Source of the DNA: Molanna angustata
Taxonomy: Eukaryota > Arthropoda > Insecta > Trichoptera > Molannidae
DNA: 64,000 nt
Assembly (NCBI GenBank): GCA_963576475.1
Contig: OY754981.1
Span: 26,450,132-26,514,131 of the forward strand
Direction: 5' to 3'
Both the position numbers and the translations under genes were made by a program. The notes under the pieces are model-generated. The model made no database searches. It saw nothing but the letters and a program-made list of their open reading frames with translations, and had not been told where the DNA came from. Each line of letters starts with the position of its first letter. Position 1 is the first letter of the stretch. This document shows, piece after piece, positions 1 through 10,200 of this stretch.

Positions 1-531
1 TTACGTATTCGCAATGTTTTTAAAATAGATGACCTTAAGTTCATCTATTATGCAGTTGCTCAATCTATACTATGTTATGGCATCATAGTTTGGGGAGGAA
101 CGTATAAAACCGCACTTAGTCCCATTGAAATAGCCCAGAAGAGTATCATTCGAGTTATTAATAAAAAACCTTTTAGATATCCGTCTAATTCATTATTTTC
201 TGAATTTGAAGTTTTAGATATTCGTCAGCTATACCTCAAGAAATTAATCATTTACTCACATAAGCTCAATATAACACAAGATACTCGAGTTGAAAATTCC
301 TACAATATTAGACACAGACTTTTACCCATCCGCAGAGCTCATACCACGTTTGCTCAAAAACATTTTGATTTTATTTTGCCTCGTATTTTAAACATATTTA
401 CAAAAGAATTGATTGGTTCTGAGATATATAATATAAAATCACTAAGTGCTATGAAAAATAAACTATCTTCTTGGATTCTCAACAAAGGTAGAATGAACAT
501 TGAAGATATATTTTTTAAAATTATGAAATGA
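1..531 (+). pseudogene. 3' end of a non-LTR retrotransposon reverse transcriptase ORF
   Basis: The frame starting at base 1 is open for 176 codons and stops at 529-531. It reads like the C-terminal (thumb and post-RT) part of a jockey/CR1-type LINE polymerase: AVAQSILCYGIIVWGG, then a segment on re-use of the tail (IAQKSIIRVI), then a basic, aromatic-rich end. This is the region where such elements carry the conserved 'YG..WG..' and 'lq..aiR.i' blocks. The 5' part lies outside the window, so I cannot say whether the copy is intact. AT-rich 3' sequence and a TAAATAAA-rich tail near 845-905 follow, as expected for target-primed insertion. The clade assignment is inference. Confidence 0.75.
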
Positions 532-910
532 TTATAAAACCGTGATGTTATAGCTTATATTATAATTTGTATTTTTGATTTTTTTTGATATGTTATAATT
601 ATATATTAGACATAAATGGGTTACATAAGTAAAGACTGTGTCAGTTAAAATGAATTGTAAAGCTATTCCGACACAAGCACTGCTTAGTGGAATAGTTCTT
701 ATCCACTGGATGTTGGTACTGATAGATTGTATTAATTTTGTCAGTGCCAACATGTTATACTAAATTGTCAATTTTTAAATTTTTTTTTGTTCTATGTTTC
801 ACTGTCGTATTGTTGTAAATTTTTTTTGTATGGTTATTGTGGATTTAAATAAATAAATATATAAATAAATAAAAAATATGTGTAAATAATGTAAATAAAT
901 AAGTTCATTT
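532..910 (+). other. Retrotransposon 3' UTR and A/T-rich tail
   Basis: This non-coding stretch follows the LINE stop codon and ends in short TAAATAAA-like repeats at about 845-905. It is most simply the 3' UTR and tail of the element. No other gene is visible. Confidence 0.5.
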
Positions 911-946
911 CCTTTTAATATGTGTAAATAATGGAAACATAGGTAT

Positions 947-1042
947 CAAAACACATATTCAAATAAAAAAAGAAAATACTGGCAATCGAAACATATCAAA
1001 ACACATATTCAAATAAAAAAAAAGAAAATACTGGCAATTGAA
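947..1042. repeat. Two-copy direct tandem repeat
   Basis: A unit of about 50 bp beginning ATCAAAACACATATTCAAAT and ending near GGCAATYGAAAC occurs twice back to back, differing by a few bases. It is a local duplication with no coding content. Confidence 0.7.
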
Positions 1043-1261
1043 ACAATCGAAAACTACCAATTTAGATTGTAAGATGCAATTTTAATTTTTGCTTAAACTT
1101 TTAATATTCCTTTATCTGCTTTAATTAATTTGGGAGGCAATTGAAACATTTTATTCCCAAATAAATGTAGTTGTTTTCTATTTGTCTTGTATTACACTTG
1201 GGTATTTTTATATTACATTAATTTGATGTGTTGTAAAAATAAATGAATTAATAAAAATGAT

Positions 1262-1345
1262 TTTTGAGGTTCTATGCCCACTCAAATAAATTCTCCTCTG
1301 CTGGTATTCGAACCAAACGGCTTACAATAGCGGTCGACTATTGGT
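1262..1345 (-). repeat. tRNA-like SINE fragment (family 2)
   Basis: Read on the - strand this has a B-box-like block (GGTTCGAATACC) and resembles the better preserved copy at 37096-37325, sharing the segments 'attctcctct.ctgg' and 'aacggctta'. It is a degenerate fragment only. Confidence 0.45.
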
Positions 1346-1716
1346 GGGTAGGTTTGTTGGTCAGAGCTATGGGTATGGGAATCATATCGGATAGGGTAAC
1401 ATTATATTTGGTATTTTGGCTTCCATCCAGTTTATAATAGTGACATCACAAGTCCAGAGGACGAAGAGGCAGCGCGTCATTGTGTATTTGTGCGGAATTG
1501 TGGACTTATAATCTAATTATTCTTCTTTTTCGACCCCGTTTAATGTCGCCTCTTAAAATAAACACACACAGCGTCACTCTATTAATAAAATACAACATTA
1601 TTACCGTTCAGTACCTACCTATCTCAAAATTTATTTTTTTTAGTCTGAAGTACGGTAATAGAAAAATATTGATTTAAAAATCAGAACTCTATTTGAAAAA
1701 TCAAGAATAAAGACGT

Positions 1717-1895
1717 GCCCCCAAGTCAAATTGAAAACGCTGTTCGTTTTCGCCAAGCGCTAATTTTTTTTGTATGGGATTTGACGTTTGTTGTTTGTTA
1801 TTGTAGAAAAAATTTCTACAACAAACGTCAAATCCCATACAAAAAAAATTAGCGCTTGGCGAAAACGAACAGCGTTTTCAATTTGACTTGGGGGC
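1717..1895. mobile_element. Foldback MITE, hairpin family IR-1, copy 1
   Basis: This 179-bp element is almost entirely a perfect inverted repeat. The arms begin GCCCCCAAGTCAAATTGAAA and meet around an AT-rich centre near 1800-1812. It is nearly identical to the copy at 21637-21816, with about one T of length difference. It has no coding capacity and would need a transposase in trans. The flanks here (CGT/AAT) do not match, unlike copy 2. Confidence 0.9.
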
Positions 1896-2066
1896 AATGT
1901 TTATCCATTTTTTAGTATACCTACTGTTTTTTTAGCTTCATTGTTCATTCCAGTGACCATGAAAATTTTTTTTTTAAATCACATGCCAAAATAAAATTTA
2001 CTTTTGTGGCTCAGTAAAGCACCATAATATCTATATACTACATACGGTTCAATTTTTAATCTTGTA

Positions 2067-2244
2067 GGCGACAGTTACACGTAAAGTATTTACTGTGATC
2101 TATCAATATAATATTTATTGATGGACGTCAGTATTTATTGATGGATTAATAAATTAATAATAAAATCCATCTAGACTACACTTCAGTACATACATCAGTA
2201 TTTATTGATGGATCACAGTAAATACTTTACGTGTAACTGTCGCC
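2067..2244. mobile_element. Foldback MITE, family IR-3
   Basis: This is a 178-bp inverted repeat whose arms begin GGCGACAGTTACACGTAAAG. It is flanked on both sides by GTA, a plausible 3-bp target duplication. The inner part carries repeated 'tatttattgatgga' segments. No ORF is present. Confidence 0.8.
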
Positions 2245-2289
2245 GTAGTATGGTTGCAATAAAACAAATAAAAAAATATTAGTTCTTGA

Positions 2290-2485
2290 ATTTAACTTAT
2301 AAGGCAAGCCGAGATTTTCGGCTTCTATGAGCAATTGCGCTTCTGCAATAGAGACGAAGTTGGAATATACCAGGAAAATAGCCTGGGTGCAGTGGTTGAT
2401 AGGTAGGTATACTGCGGCAGTCCAGGCGGCGCCACCCTATATCGTTGGATCGACAATCCTCAACCCTTTGGCTCAGTTTCACTAA
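2290..2485. repeat. Uncharacterised repeat fragment sharing a 23-bp block with the 535-bp unit
   Basis: This segment is higher in GC than its surroundings. Positions 2346-2368 are identical to a block in the 535-bp unit at 15.8-24.4 kb (…GAGACGAAGTTGGAATAT). No coding function is evident. Confidence 0.4.
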
Positions 2486-2589
2486 ACAATCTATGGAGAA
2501 TAGAATACTATATGGAGATGAATATTAATAATAGGAATAACTAATTTGCGTGCGGGTACAAATGGCTAATTTATGTTTTTTTTATCCGG

Positions 2590-2799
2590 CTGTGGAACAG
2601 ACAGTTAAACTACTCAAAGAAATATATTTTACTTGAGTACAATAAAGCATATGGCATGAGAACATGGGAACATCTCCTGACAAAAATACTAAATGATATG
2701 AAAGATGAGCTCTTGCATATATACAGTACATGCCCAAAATATTTTACCCACTTCAAAAGGTACATGATGAGGTCCGATGACGACAGCTATGTGCTGTAA
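2590..2799 (+). other. Unassigned open frame with stop at 2797-2799
   Basis: The frame ending at 2799 contains YNKAYGMRTWEHLL and a C-terminal FTHFKRYMMRSDDDSYVL. A possible splice acceptor (CTGTGGAACAG) lies at about 2600. It looks more protein-like than neighbouring frames but I recognise no family. It could be a terminal exon or old transposon coding sequence. Confidence 0.25.
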
Positions 2800-3092
2800 G
2801 AGCATGCTCATTGAGTTGCTCTGCTGACGTAGGTTGGAACCTGCATTGTATTAGGTATGTATATTAAAATTACCAAATACTGAACTCGTCAACGTCAGAT
2901 AAACCCTGAGGGTTTTGATGGTTGACTATATGTTATATTAAAAATGTCATATCTTCCGAATTCTGTGTTTCCATCTTCTTACAAACCGGGTCTTTTAAGA
3001 TCCGAATTCATATTTTCTCGAGCGGATCGCAAATCCTTCCAAAAGCTAAGTATTGCGCCTCTTCGGAAAAGTATAAAAATAAAAGTATGGAT

Positions 3093-3167
3093 GGGTGGAT
3101 GGCAGAGCGGTTAGCGCGCTGGGTTAGTAATCCAGTGGTCGCGAGTTCGAATCCTGCCTCGACCGAT
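3093..3167 (+). repeat. tRNA-derived SINE head or tRNA pseudogene (Thr-AGT-like)
   Basis: A-box-like (TGGCAGAGCGGTTAGCGCGC) and B-box-like (GAGTTCGAATCC) promoters are spaced as in a tRNA. A 5-bp anticodon stem carries the loop TTAGTAA, so the apparent anticodon is AGT. The T-stem has a mismatch and the acceptor stem does not pair properly. A SINE head or pseudogene is therefore more likely than a working tRNA gene. Confidence 0.55.
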
Positions 3168-3300
3168 CTCGTTCACCTATAGGACAAGCATTTATGCTTA
3201 GTTTAGGGAACGTAGGAAGATGTATATGTACTTGTTTAACAAGGACATATTCATTTTTTTTATAAAAAAAAAAAAAAATTACACAACACTATGTATAATA

Positions 3301-3420
3301 TTCGCCAAACACCTTGAACGAGCTTCCGGTTGCGCAGAGCGCAAAATTGTGTATTTTTGCTTCGTTGGCTCAAGTGCAAATCGCCCCCCTTCTCGGCTAA
3401 AAGTTCAAGTTATTTGGCGA
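3301..3420. mobile_element. Short MITE, family IR-4, copy 1
   Basis: The ends are TTCGCCAAACACCTTGAAC and GTTCAAGTTATTTGGCGA, an imperfect terminal inverted repeat enclosing about 80 bp with 'gcgcagagcgcaaa'. The same element recurs at 43835-43954, and a fragment lies near 6957-7015. Confidence 0.75.
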
Positions 3421-4400
3421 CAACTTTACCTACTTATTCATAATTTTTGCAACAACAAAAAAAATCTATCAAAGTATAAGTATGATCATAAGGATATTAA
3501 AATCTTGTTTGCAGATATATTCCGATATCGAATGTCAGATTTAAAAATACAGGTTTTTTTAAATATATATTTTATATAAAATATAGAAATAATAAGTTAA
3601 ATTCCTGTTAGAGTTTCGTGCTCAATATGTTTGCATTTAGTTTTAAGTTCGTGTCGCATTCAAAGTAAATTTATGCACTGAATTAATTTTCTAGAAAACA
3701 CTGGTGCATAATACGACACTTTTAATAGTTTTCCGTGTAAATAATATCAATAGGTTGGGATCGGTGCGCGGTGGTGGTTGGAGGTACCTATTTGAACACA
3801 TTTTGCAAAATGTGATGAATTTTTTTATAACTTTTATGATTTACACATTATTTTGGAAAGTATAATGTTGAAAAATAAAGTTATTTCACAAAAAACAATC
3901 ATTCAGAAATCGTCAATCACAAAATATATTATTTTGATTGCTTTGATGTTGATAATTTCTGGATTCTGTTTAGTTTAGAATGTTTTCAAACAAAATTATA
4001 ATCACCTAGGTAGGTTGTTGAAATGGCCGAGCATATCGAATGTTTTAATCGATAGAAATTTTCAGAGCTAATAATAAATTTATGTAATTTATATTGTTTT
4101 ACTCCTGGCTAAATGCAATATGTTACACACCATAATATTATTGATGCACATTTTGAAGGTTCTGGGATTTTCTGGTATGGAATTTTAATTTTATATTGCA
4201 TAATTACTACAAAACGAATCAATTTAAAAAAAATAACTTTGTTAGTTTGATATTAATAAAGAAATATAATAAGCTTACCCCGATTTTTGACATTTATCTT
4301 ATATTTCTAAAAAACTATAATGTATAGAGTAATACATATTTTTTTTAAATTAAAGAACAAAATATCTGGAAAAATATGTTGTGACGTTGCATTAATGCAT
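3421..4400. other. AT-rich intergenic DNA, no gene seen
   Basis: No ORF or RNA gene is convincing here. A slightly GC-richer patch near 3755-3790 carries no recognisable feature. Confidence 0.5.
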
Positions 4401-4588
4401 CTGGGGGGCAAGTCTGGTTCGACCGGCGAAATCAAAACCCCAGTGATTACCCATATCATGGATATAATTATTATATGGAGTTCTACAATATCTTTAGATG
4501 TCATAAAATTCCATACGATAATTATATCCATGATATGGGTAATCACTGGGGTTTTGATTTCGCCGGTCGAACCAGACTTGCCCCCCAG
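4401..4588. mobile_element. Foldback MITE, hairpin family IR-2, copy 1
   Basis: This 188-bp near-perfect hairpin starts CTGGGGGGCAAGTCTGGTTC and ends with its complement. The centre holds 'tctttagatgtcat'. Both strands give long shadow ORFs simply because the arms mirror each other. Other copies are at 29479-29669, 44533-44723 and 63218-63332. Confidence 0.92.
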
Positions 4589-5350
4589 GTTAAGTAAATA
4601 AACCAAAAAAACTATTATTTCTCAATGGCGCTGAATGAAAAATAAATGTCTTTTACTAAACCTGAAGCATTAATGAAAAGTCATGACATATTTTCCTGAT
4701 ATTTTTGTCTTCTTTAGTTAAAAAATATATATAATGCTATACACCTTATAGTTTATTAAAAATATAAGATAATCGTTGAAAATCAGGGTATGCCATTATT
4801 TTTCTACAAGAATTTATACAGAAAATTATCAATAATTTAAGGTATATTTTTCTTTATTAATACCCAAACTATCTATTTTTTTTTCAAAACAATTTGATAA
4901 GAAATAATGATGGTAAATCAAATTGAAAAATAGGTACGTTGGCAGCAGTCGTCCCCTTAATAAACTAATTTCATTAGCCTTCAGGTTCTCAGAAACAACG
5001 GATTGATGACGAAAATATAGACAGAGTTGCCAGTGTTTATTTATTACGCAGGTAATTAAGTGGTGTTGTTCAAAGTATAATAGAGTATTTATTATTCACA
5101 AGTAGCCATATATTATGTACAAGAGAACAACATAATCTATATGAGTAGCTGTACAGTTTGAGTGAAATAATCAATATGTTGCTAGCATTCCATGTGTAAT
5201 TGTGAATTATGTATATGTAGGTATATAATATAATAGCTAGCAATTTTAAGTACAATGTGTGGTACATTTACTACCTATATTGCAAAACAATCTATTTAAA
5301 CAATTTGTTAAATATTATCAATTGTCTATCCTCATAAGGCAACAAACATG
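4589..5350. other. AT-rich intergenic DNA, no gene seen
   Basis: No coding potential, tRNA or recognisable repeat is seen in this stretch. Confidence 0.5.
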
Positions 5351-5354
5351 TATC

Positions 5355-5516
5355 TAACACGCACCCAATAACAAATTGTCACATTTTACAGAATAATCGT
5401 CTCACAAATCAAGACTTAAAATACAATAAAGAACCGTGTCTCCACAGGGAATAGAACCCAGGATCCTTAGTTTAATAGGAGTCAGATATCTAATTAACTA
5501 AACCAATAAGGTCATT
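5355..5516 (-). mobile_element. tRNA-derived SINE (family 1), copy 1
   Basis: On the - strand this runs from a tRNA-like head (B-box-like GGGTTCTATTCCC, then GGAGACACGG) to a conserved tail resembling AATGTGGCAACTTGTTACTGGG. The same order is found at 42752-42924 (- strand) and 63817-64000 (+ strand), which defines a family with a conserved tRNA head and tail. Confidence 0.75.
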
Positions 5517-5543
5517 TAGTTTGATATTATATAGGAAATGTGA

Positions 5544-6513
5544 TGATACCCTCCTCCCATGGTAGAGCTCACTTTTTTTTCAATGTCAAAAATGGAATTT
5601 GATATTCCACACATAGTCGCTGAACGAGATTGGAAAAAACTAAACAAAATTTGAAGCCGTGGTCTGACAATACACAAATGTCAAGTGTCAGCACACAAAC
5701 GTCAGACGGCACGGTCATGTCACAAGATAAAATGATAAAATTTGAAATAAAATAAATAATTAAAATTGGTAATAAATTAGGACGTCACAAATCAAAATCA
5801 AATAGAGTCAATATTGGACGTCACACGTTAAAATGGATTCAATAAAATAAATAACTTAAAATCACACAGCCGAAATATTGTCACATAAAATAAAAGAATG
5901 TCACAAGTATTGTTTTGGGGCACACATAATTTTCTCTTCTCGGCCATGGGCGTGCTGATGCACCACCAATGCCGGAATGGATCGTCGTCGATGGGCGAAG
6001 GGGCAAGGCTATCGGCGACAGCAACCTCGGGTCCCAGACACCGGCAGATGCCGGTTGGGTGACTGGCGGGAGCGACAGCGGCGGCGCGAGTCTCAAGGAG
6101 ACGCAGGCCGTCGCTCCAGGGTCCAGCGCGACCCAACAGCGTTTGGAACACTTTCCAAACTCAGCACCCGCTTCGGACCAGGAAAGCGGCTCTCTCGCCG
6201 AATGGTGGTGCGCCGATCCATCTCGACACTCCAGGTGTCACATCCATGGCTGCCGGTGTGGAGCGAGCCTTACCGACACCCTCTGGTGCGGTTTGCAGCT
6301 GCTCTGGCCACAGTGAGCGCGGTCCGTGCAGACACGACGCGTGTCTAATTTCGACTGTCAAAACTTTTCACCTGTCACTCGTAATGTCACATATTTTAGG
6401 TTGTGTTATTGTCATATTTTTTTCACATTTTATTTTTCGTAAATATTAGTTTGTGGTCTGATTTGGCGTCGAATTCAAAATAAAAAATAACGCGAACAGG
6501 AGAGGTCGCGTCA
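5544..6513. mobile_element. Solo LTR of an LTR retrotransposon, copy 1
   Basis: This 970-bp sequence begins TGATACCCTCCTCCC and ends GGTCGCGTCA (TG…CA). It is flanked by GTGA on the left and GTGT on the right, a slightly decayed 4-bp duplication. It is homologous, in opposite orientation, to 31088-32069, where the duplication is a perfect GCAC. The interior (about 5940-6330) is markedly GC-rich and open in several frames on both strands, but these look like compositional ORFs. Calling it a solo LTR is inference from TG…CA plus the 4-bp duplications. No internal retrotransposon region lies beside it. Confidence 0.65.
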
Positions 6514-7132
6514 GTGTGTCTTATAAATCTCTTTCAAAAGTCATAAATATTATGAATTGTAGGTACCTATTGGCACAACCCATCAAATCAAAAGGATTTA
6601 AAAATTAATCAATATTTTTGACATGCCACAATTACATCCTTCAAATATTTGTTTCCATGAACATATTTTGGCATAAATCACCCTCATTATAGGGTGGGCT
6701 GATAGATAAATATTATAAAATATTTGTATTGTATTGTTTTGTATTTTCCATATATCAACAAACAAAAGATTATTTCAAATCATAGGTACATATGTGAAAA
6801 CAAAACAATAAAGAAATGTACCATTGTAATAGAGATTAAAATACTTCACACATATTACAGAAGAAAACATAAAATATTTATGCTACATACATATTTTAGT
6901 AAACATTCCTACATCATGTAATTATTAGTATCGGCAAATTTCTTGACATGTTTTGTCTAAGAAGGGAGCGATTTGCGCAACACCAACAAAGCAAAACATA
7001 CAAATTCAAGCTCTGTGCATCCCATGTCATTTTTCAATAGCTCTAGTTCAGATTGCATAATGTAAAATAATAGTGGAATGGAATGTTTCAGTAAAGTCAA
7101 TAAATTAATGTTGGCTTTTCTATCTGTTTCAG
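6514..7132. other. Intron or intergenic DNA with an IR-4 fragment
   Basis: AT-rich sequence ending in a consensus splice acceptor (TATCTGTTTCAG at 7121-7132). A reversed fragment of the IR-4 MITE lies near 6957-7015. No other feature is seen. Confidence 0.5.
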
Positions 7133-7243
7133 AAACTTGAGCAAGACGATGACGACGAGTATCTCAACTCCTCCTGGGCCGATAGCGGCAGTCTGAAACG
7201 TCATTTCCACGGTCTGGAGAACATTTCCTGGAAGCCCAAGTAG
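7133..7243 (+). CDS. Terminal coding exon of an unrecognised gene
   Basis: A strong polypyrimidine/AG acceptor is followed by 36 sense codons and TAG. The peptide starts KLEQDDDDEYLNSSWADSGS and ends LENISWKPK. The exon is balanced in GC (about half), unlike the AT-rich flanks, and uses C/G third positions, which supports real coding. I do not recognise the protein; the acidic stretch and the aromatic, basic C-terminus are all that can be said. Earlier exons are not seen within the 7.1 kb upstream and probably lie left of the window. About 7 kb of gene-free AT-rich sequence follows, consistent with a very long 3' UTR as found in many neuronal insect genes. Confidence 0.65.
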   Translation, partial: KLEQDDDDEYLNSSWADSGSLKRHFHGLENISWKPK

Positions 7244-10200
7244 AGGTTGACACAGCCTGCATCATTACATTATATATGTATTTACTCTACCCATCCTTCA
7301 AACGATTCATTGAACCATCGCATTATTGACTGACAGCCAATTCTACAAATGCTTCTAAAATTCAATAAGAATAACAACAACATAATACTCAGGTATGATG
7401 TGACAGAATTTAAAGTTTGTGGCTAAAAGTAAGTTCAATCGCCATTTTATATGCGCCATTTTAGAAATTAAAATTTAGTTATTATTTTTTGTATTTAAAT
7501 TATTGATAGAGTCAAGATAATATTTCATTAAAATTAATAATAATATATATACTTACATAATGATTTCGCTTGTTAAATAGTAGGTAATTTCATACCTTGA
7601 AAATGTGAATTGAATAAAACATGTTATAGTCAAATTAAACCAAGCGAAATATATTATGTTTTGTGCATTAAAAAATATGGGTTTGCTTATTGAGAAATTA
7701 TTTTTTATAAAAAAAATTGTCTAAATGAAAATGGAAAACCTAGATATCTATAAAAACAATATAAAATTTATAATAATATATCAAATTAATATAACTAAAT
7801 AAATAGCAGTTGAATAAAATTCTATTTAGACAATTGTTATATTTATAAATTTAAAAAAAATGGTTGTTTCTCTAAATGTAAGATAGAAACAATGCCTTCT
7901 TTGATAAATGAATTCATATGTTTTGTGAACTTACTTTTAGTGGTTTTTTTTTATTATTGAGATTAGATAGGCGTATTGATACCACGACTTTTTAAATAAT
8001 GTTAATCAAGAGACATACTAACTGAATTCAGCACGCAAATAAAAATAAATAAAATGTCATTTTATATATTATGAAAACGGATAGAAATGATTATGAACTG
8101 TGAGAGAGAAAATTAAGCTCAATTATTGAAGTTTAGAACCAATCTATGTGTATGTACAAGCACAAAATATTTGCTGCACATAATAAAACATTATCATATA
8201 TGTGTTTGTATTTATAGTATCTTCTTATTTATGTATGAAAATGTATAGCAGATGCCATTTAAAAAGATATATTGATTCTTTATTCAAGCGCATGAAAATC
8301 AATAAAAAAAAACAAAAGAAATAACATATTTTACATAATCACTTAATCAAAATAAAACTCTCCCACTATTTACATGTTTTTGATCATTTTACTAATGCAA
8401 TATTTATTTGTAAATTGAAGAAAACTAGCTTTCTTTCATATATCGATATGCAAACATCAAAAATCATTAGAAACATTGTTTAATTCGCTTTGTTTGAACT
8501 TATTTTTCTTGGAAAAATAAAACATATATTACAAATCCATTTGCAATTGCTAGATTCATGTTACATAAGCATATAAATGAAAAAAATCCGGTACAACTTC
8601 ATCATAGAAACTATGATGATAAATTAATTGAAGCATTTTATGTAGATATAGTTCTTTTGTATTAAAAAGATAGAGCTTTGATTGGGTCATAAATAATACG
8701 CTTTTCAGCATTTGGCTTAGATCATTCTATAAAATGATGTAAAAGTAAGCTAAAAGCTATTTGAGATACTCACAAAACACCAAAAAGTCACCAATATTGT
8801 TGATTAACTTATTTCAATTTCACTCCATCCAATTTAAATTATATATTGTTAATCAAAAACACTAAATAATATTAATTAACATAATAATTCATTAAAATAA
8901 TTATTAAAAAAATATATAATATTTACATCAAATGATATTCATATTCAAGTTGATTATTGACATTTTGTAAATCAAACTTGATTATTCTTATTAAAAGCAA
9001 AGGAGAAAACCTATTTTTTAATTTTATTAATAAAAAAGTTATTCACTGCCAATATTCATAATTTTAATATTAATTTTTAATTACATGAAACTATTATAGT
9101 TCTCTTTTTTCTTTAATATATCCTGTCATAATTTATATGAATAAAAAATATTTCTTAAACACATGATGCCATTCATATCTATTAATCGATAATTTTTAAC
9201 ATTTATATATTTAATATAGGTATTTTTACATTTAAATGAACAGTAGATAAACTGTTTACTAAAAAAAACAGTGGATTAGTCAACAATATTTCTGACACTA
9301 AATATAGCTGAAAATACTTTGAAAGCTGTAACATTGTGGGTAACTATTTGTAATAAATATATGTAAATTTTATATATAAGAATATTTGGAATTGCATTAT
9401 CTTTTTTAATAACAGCTAAACATTTATTTCTGTCAATTCAACTTATATATAATCAATTAAATAAGACATCAAATATATAGTCTAGTTCTTAATAATTATG
9501 AGGTTGCATTAAAAGAAACTATTGACAGATTAAAATTATAGGGGTTTAATGATTTAAAACGAAAATCAATGGTTGATGATTTTTTCTATAATTATAATCA
9601 AATACAATAATAAATGCTGATATGAAAATGTATAAGGTTTTTTAATAATTTAAATTAAACTAATTATTGTATAATATATGTATCGATAACCACCATCTTG
9701 GTAAGCCTTTATGCGCAAGTGAAATTGTTCAATTATTTGTAAGAAAATAAAAAATATTTTTTGTAGTTCAGAGCCCCTATTAACAAGTAGTACCATTAAC
9801 AAAACAAAATAAAAAATCAGTTTTTCTTAGTTTTATTTAGAGATGATTGTGGATATATTTATTCCTTGATTTTGTTATACATATGTTTTCCTAATATTAT
9901 GTTAATAGTTGATATTTTTTGTGTATCATGATGATAGTCTAAGAAAGGCAGAGAGAGAGAGAGAGAGGGAAAGAAATTGAAATACATATTGTATATTATA
10001 TTTCAAATGAATATAATATTCGAAGAACATGTTAAAATTTCAAATATTAAATTTGTACATATTTATATTTATGTTCAATTTAACCTTTATTATGAGAACA
10101 TGTTGTCTAGAATAATACAAATGAGACTGAGAAAAACAAGATATGATAATGCAATAGTTTGAAGAGCCACCAACTAAATTCTATGTGAAATAAAATACAA

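Noticed and set aside
3093..3167. Functional tRNA-Thr gene
   Set aside because: Acceptor and T stems do not pair well; better explained as a SINE head or pseudogene.
4307..4606. 99- and 93-codon frames on opposite strands
   Set aside because: The two translations are nearly the same because the IR-2 hairpin reads alike on both strands.
5828..6449. GC-rich frames of up to 123 codons on both strands
   Set aside because: They lie inside the solo LTR and are open in several frames at once; composition explains them and no domain is seen.
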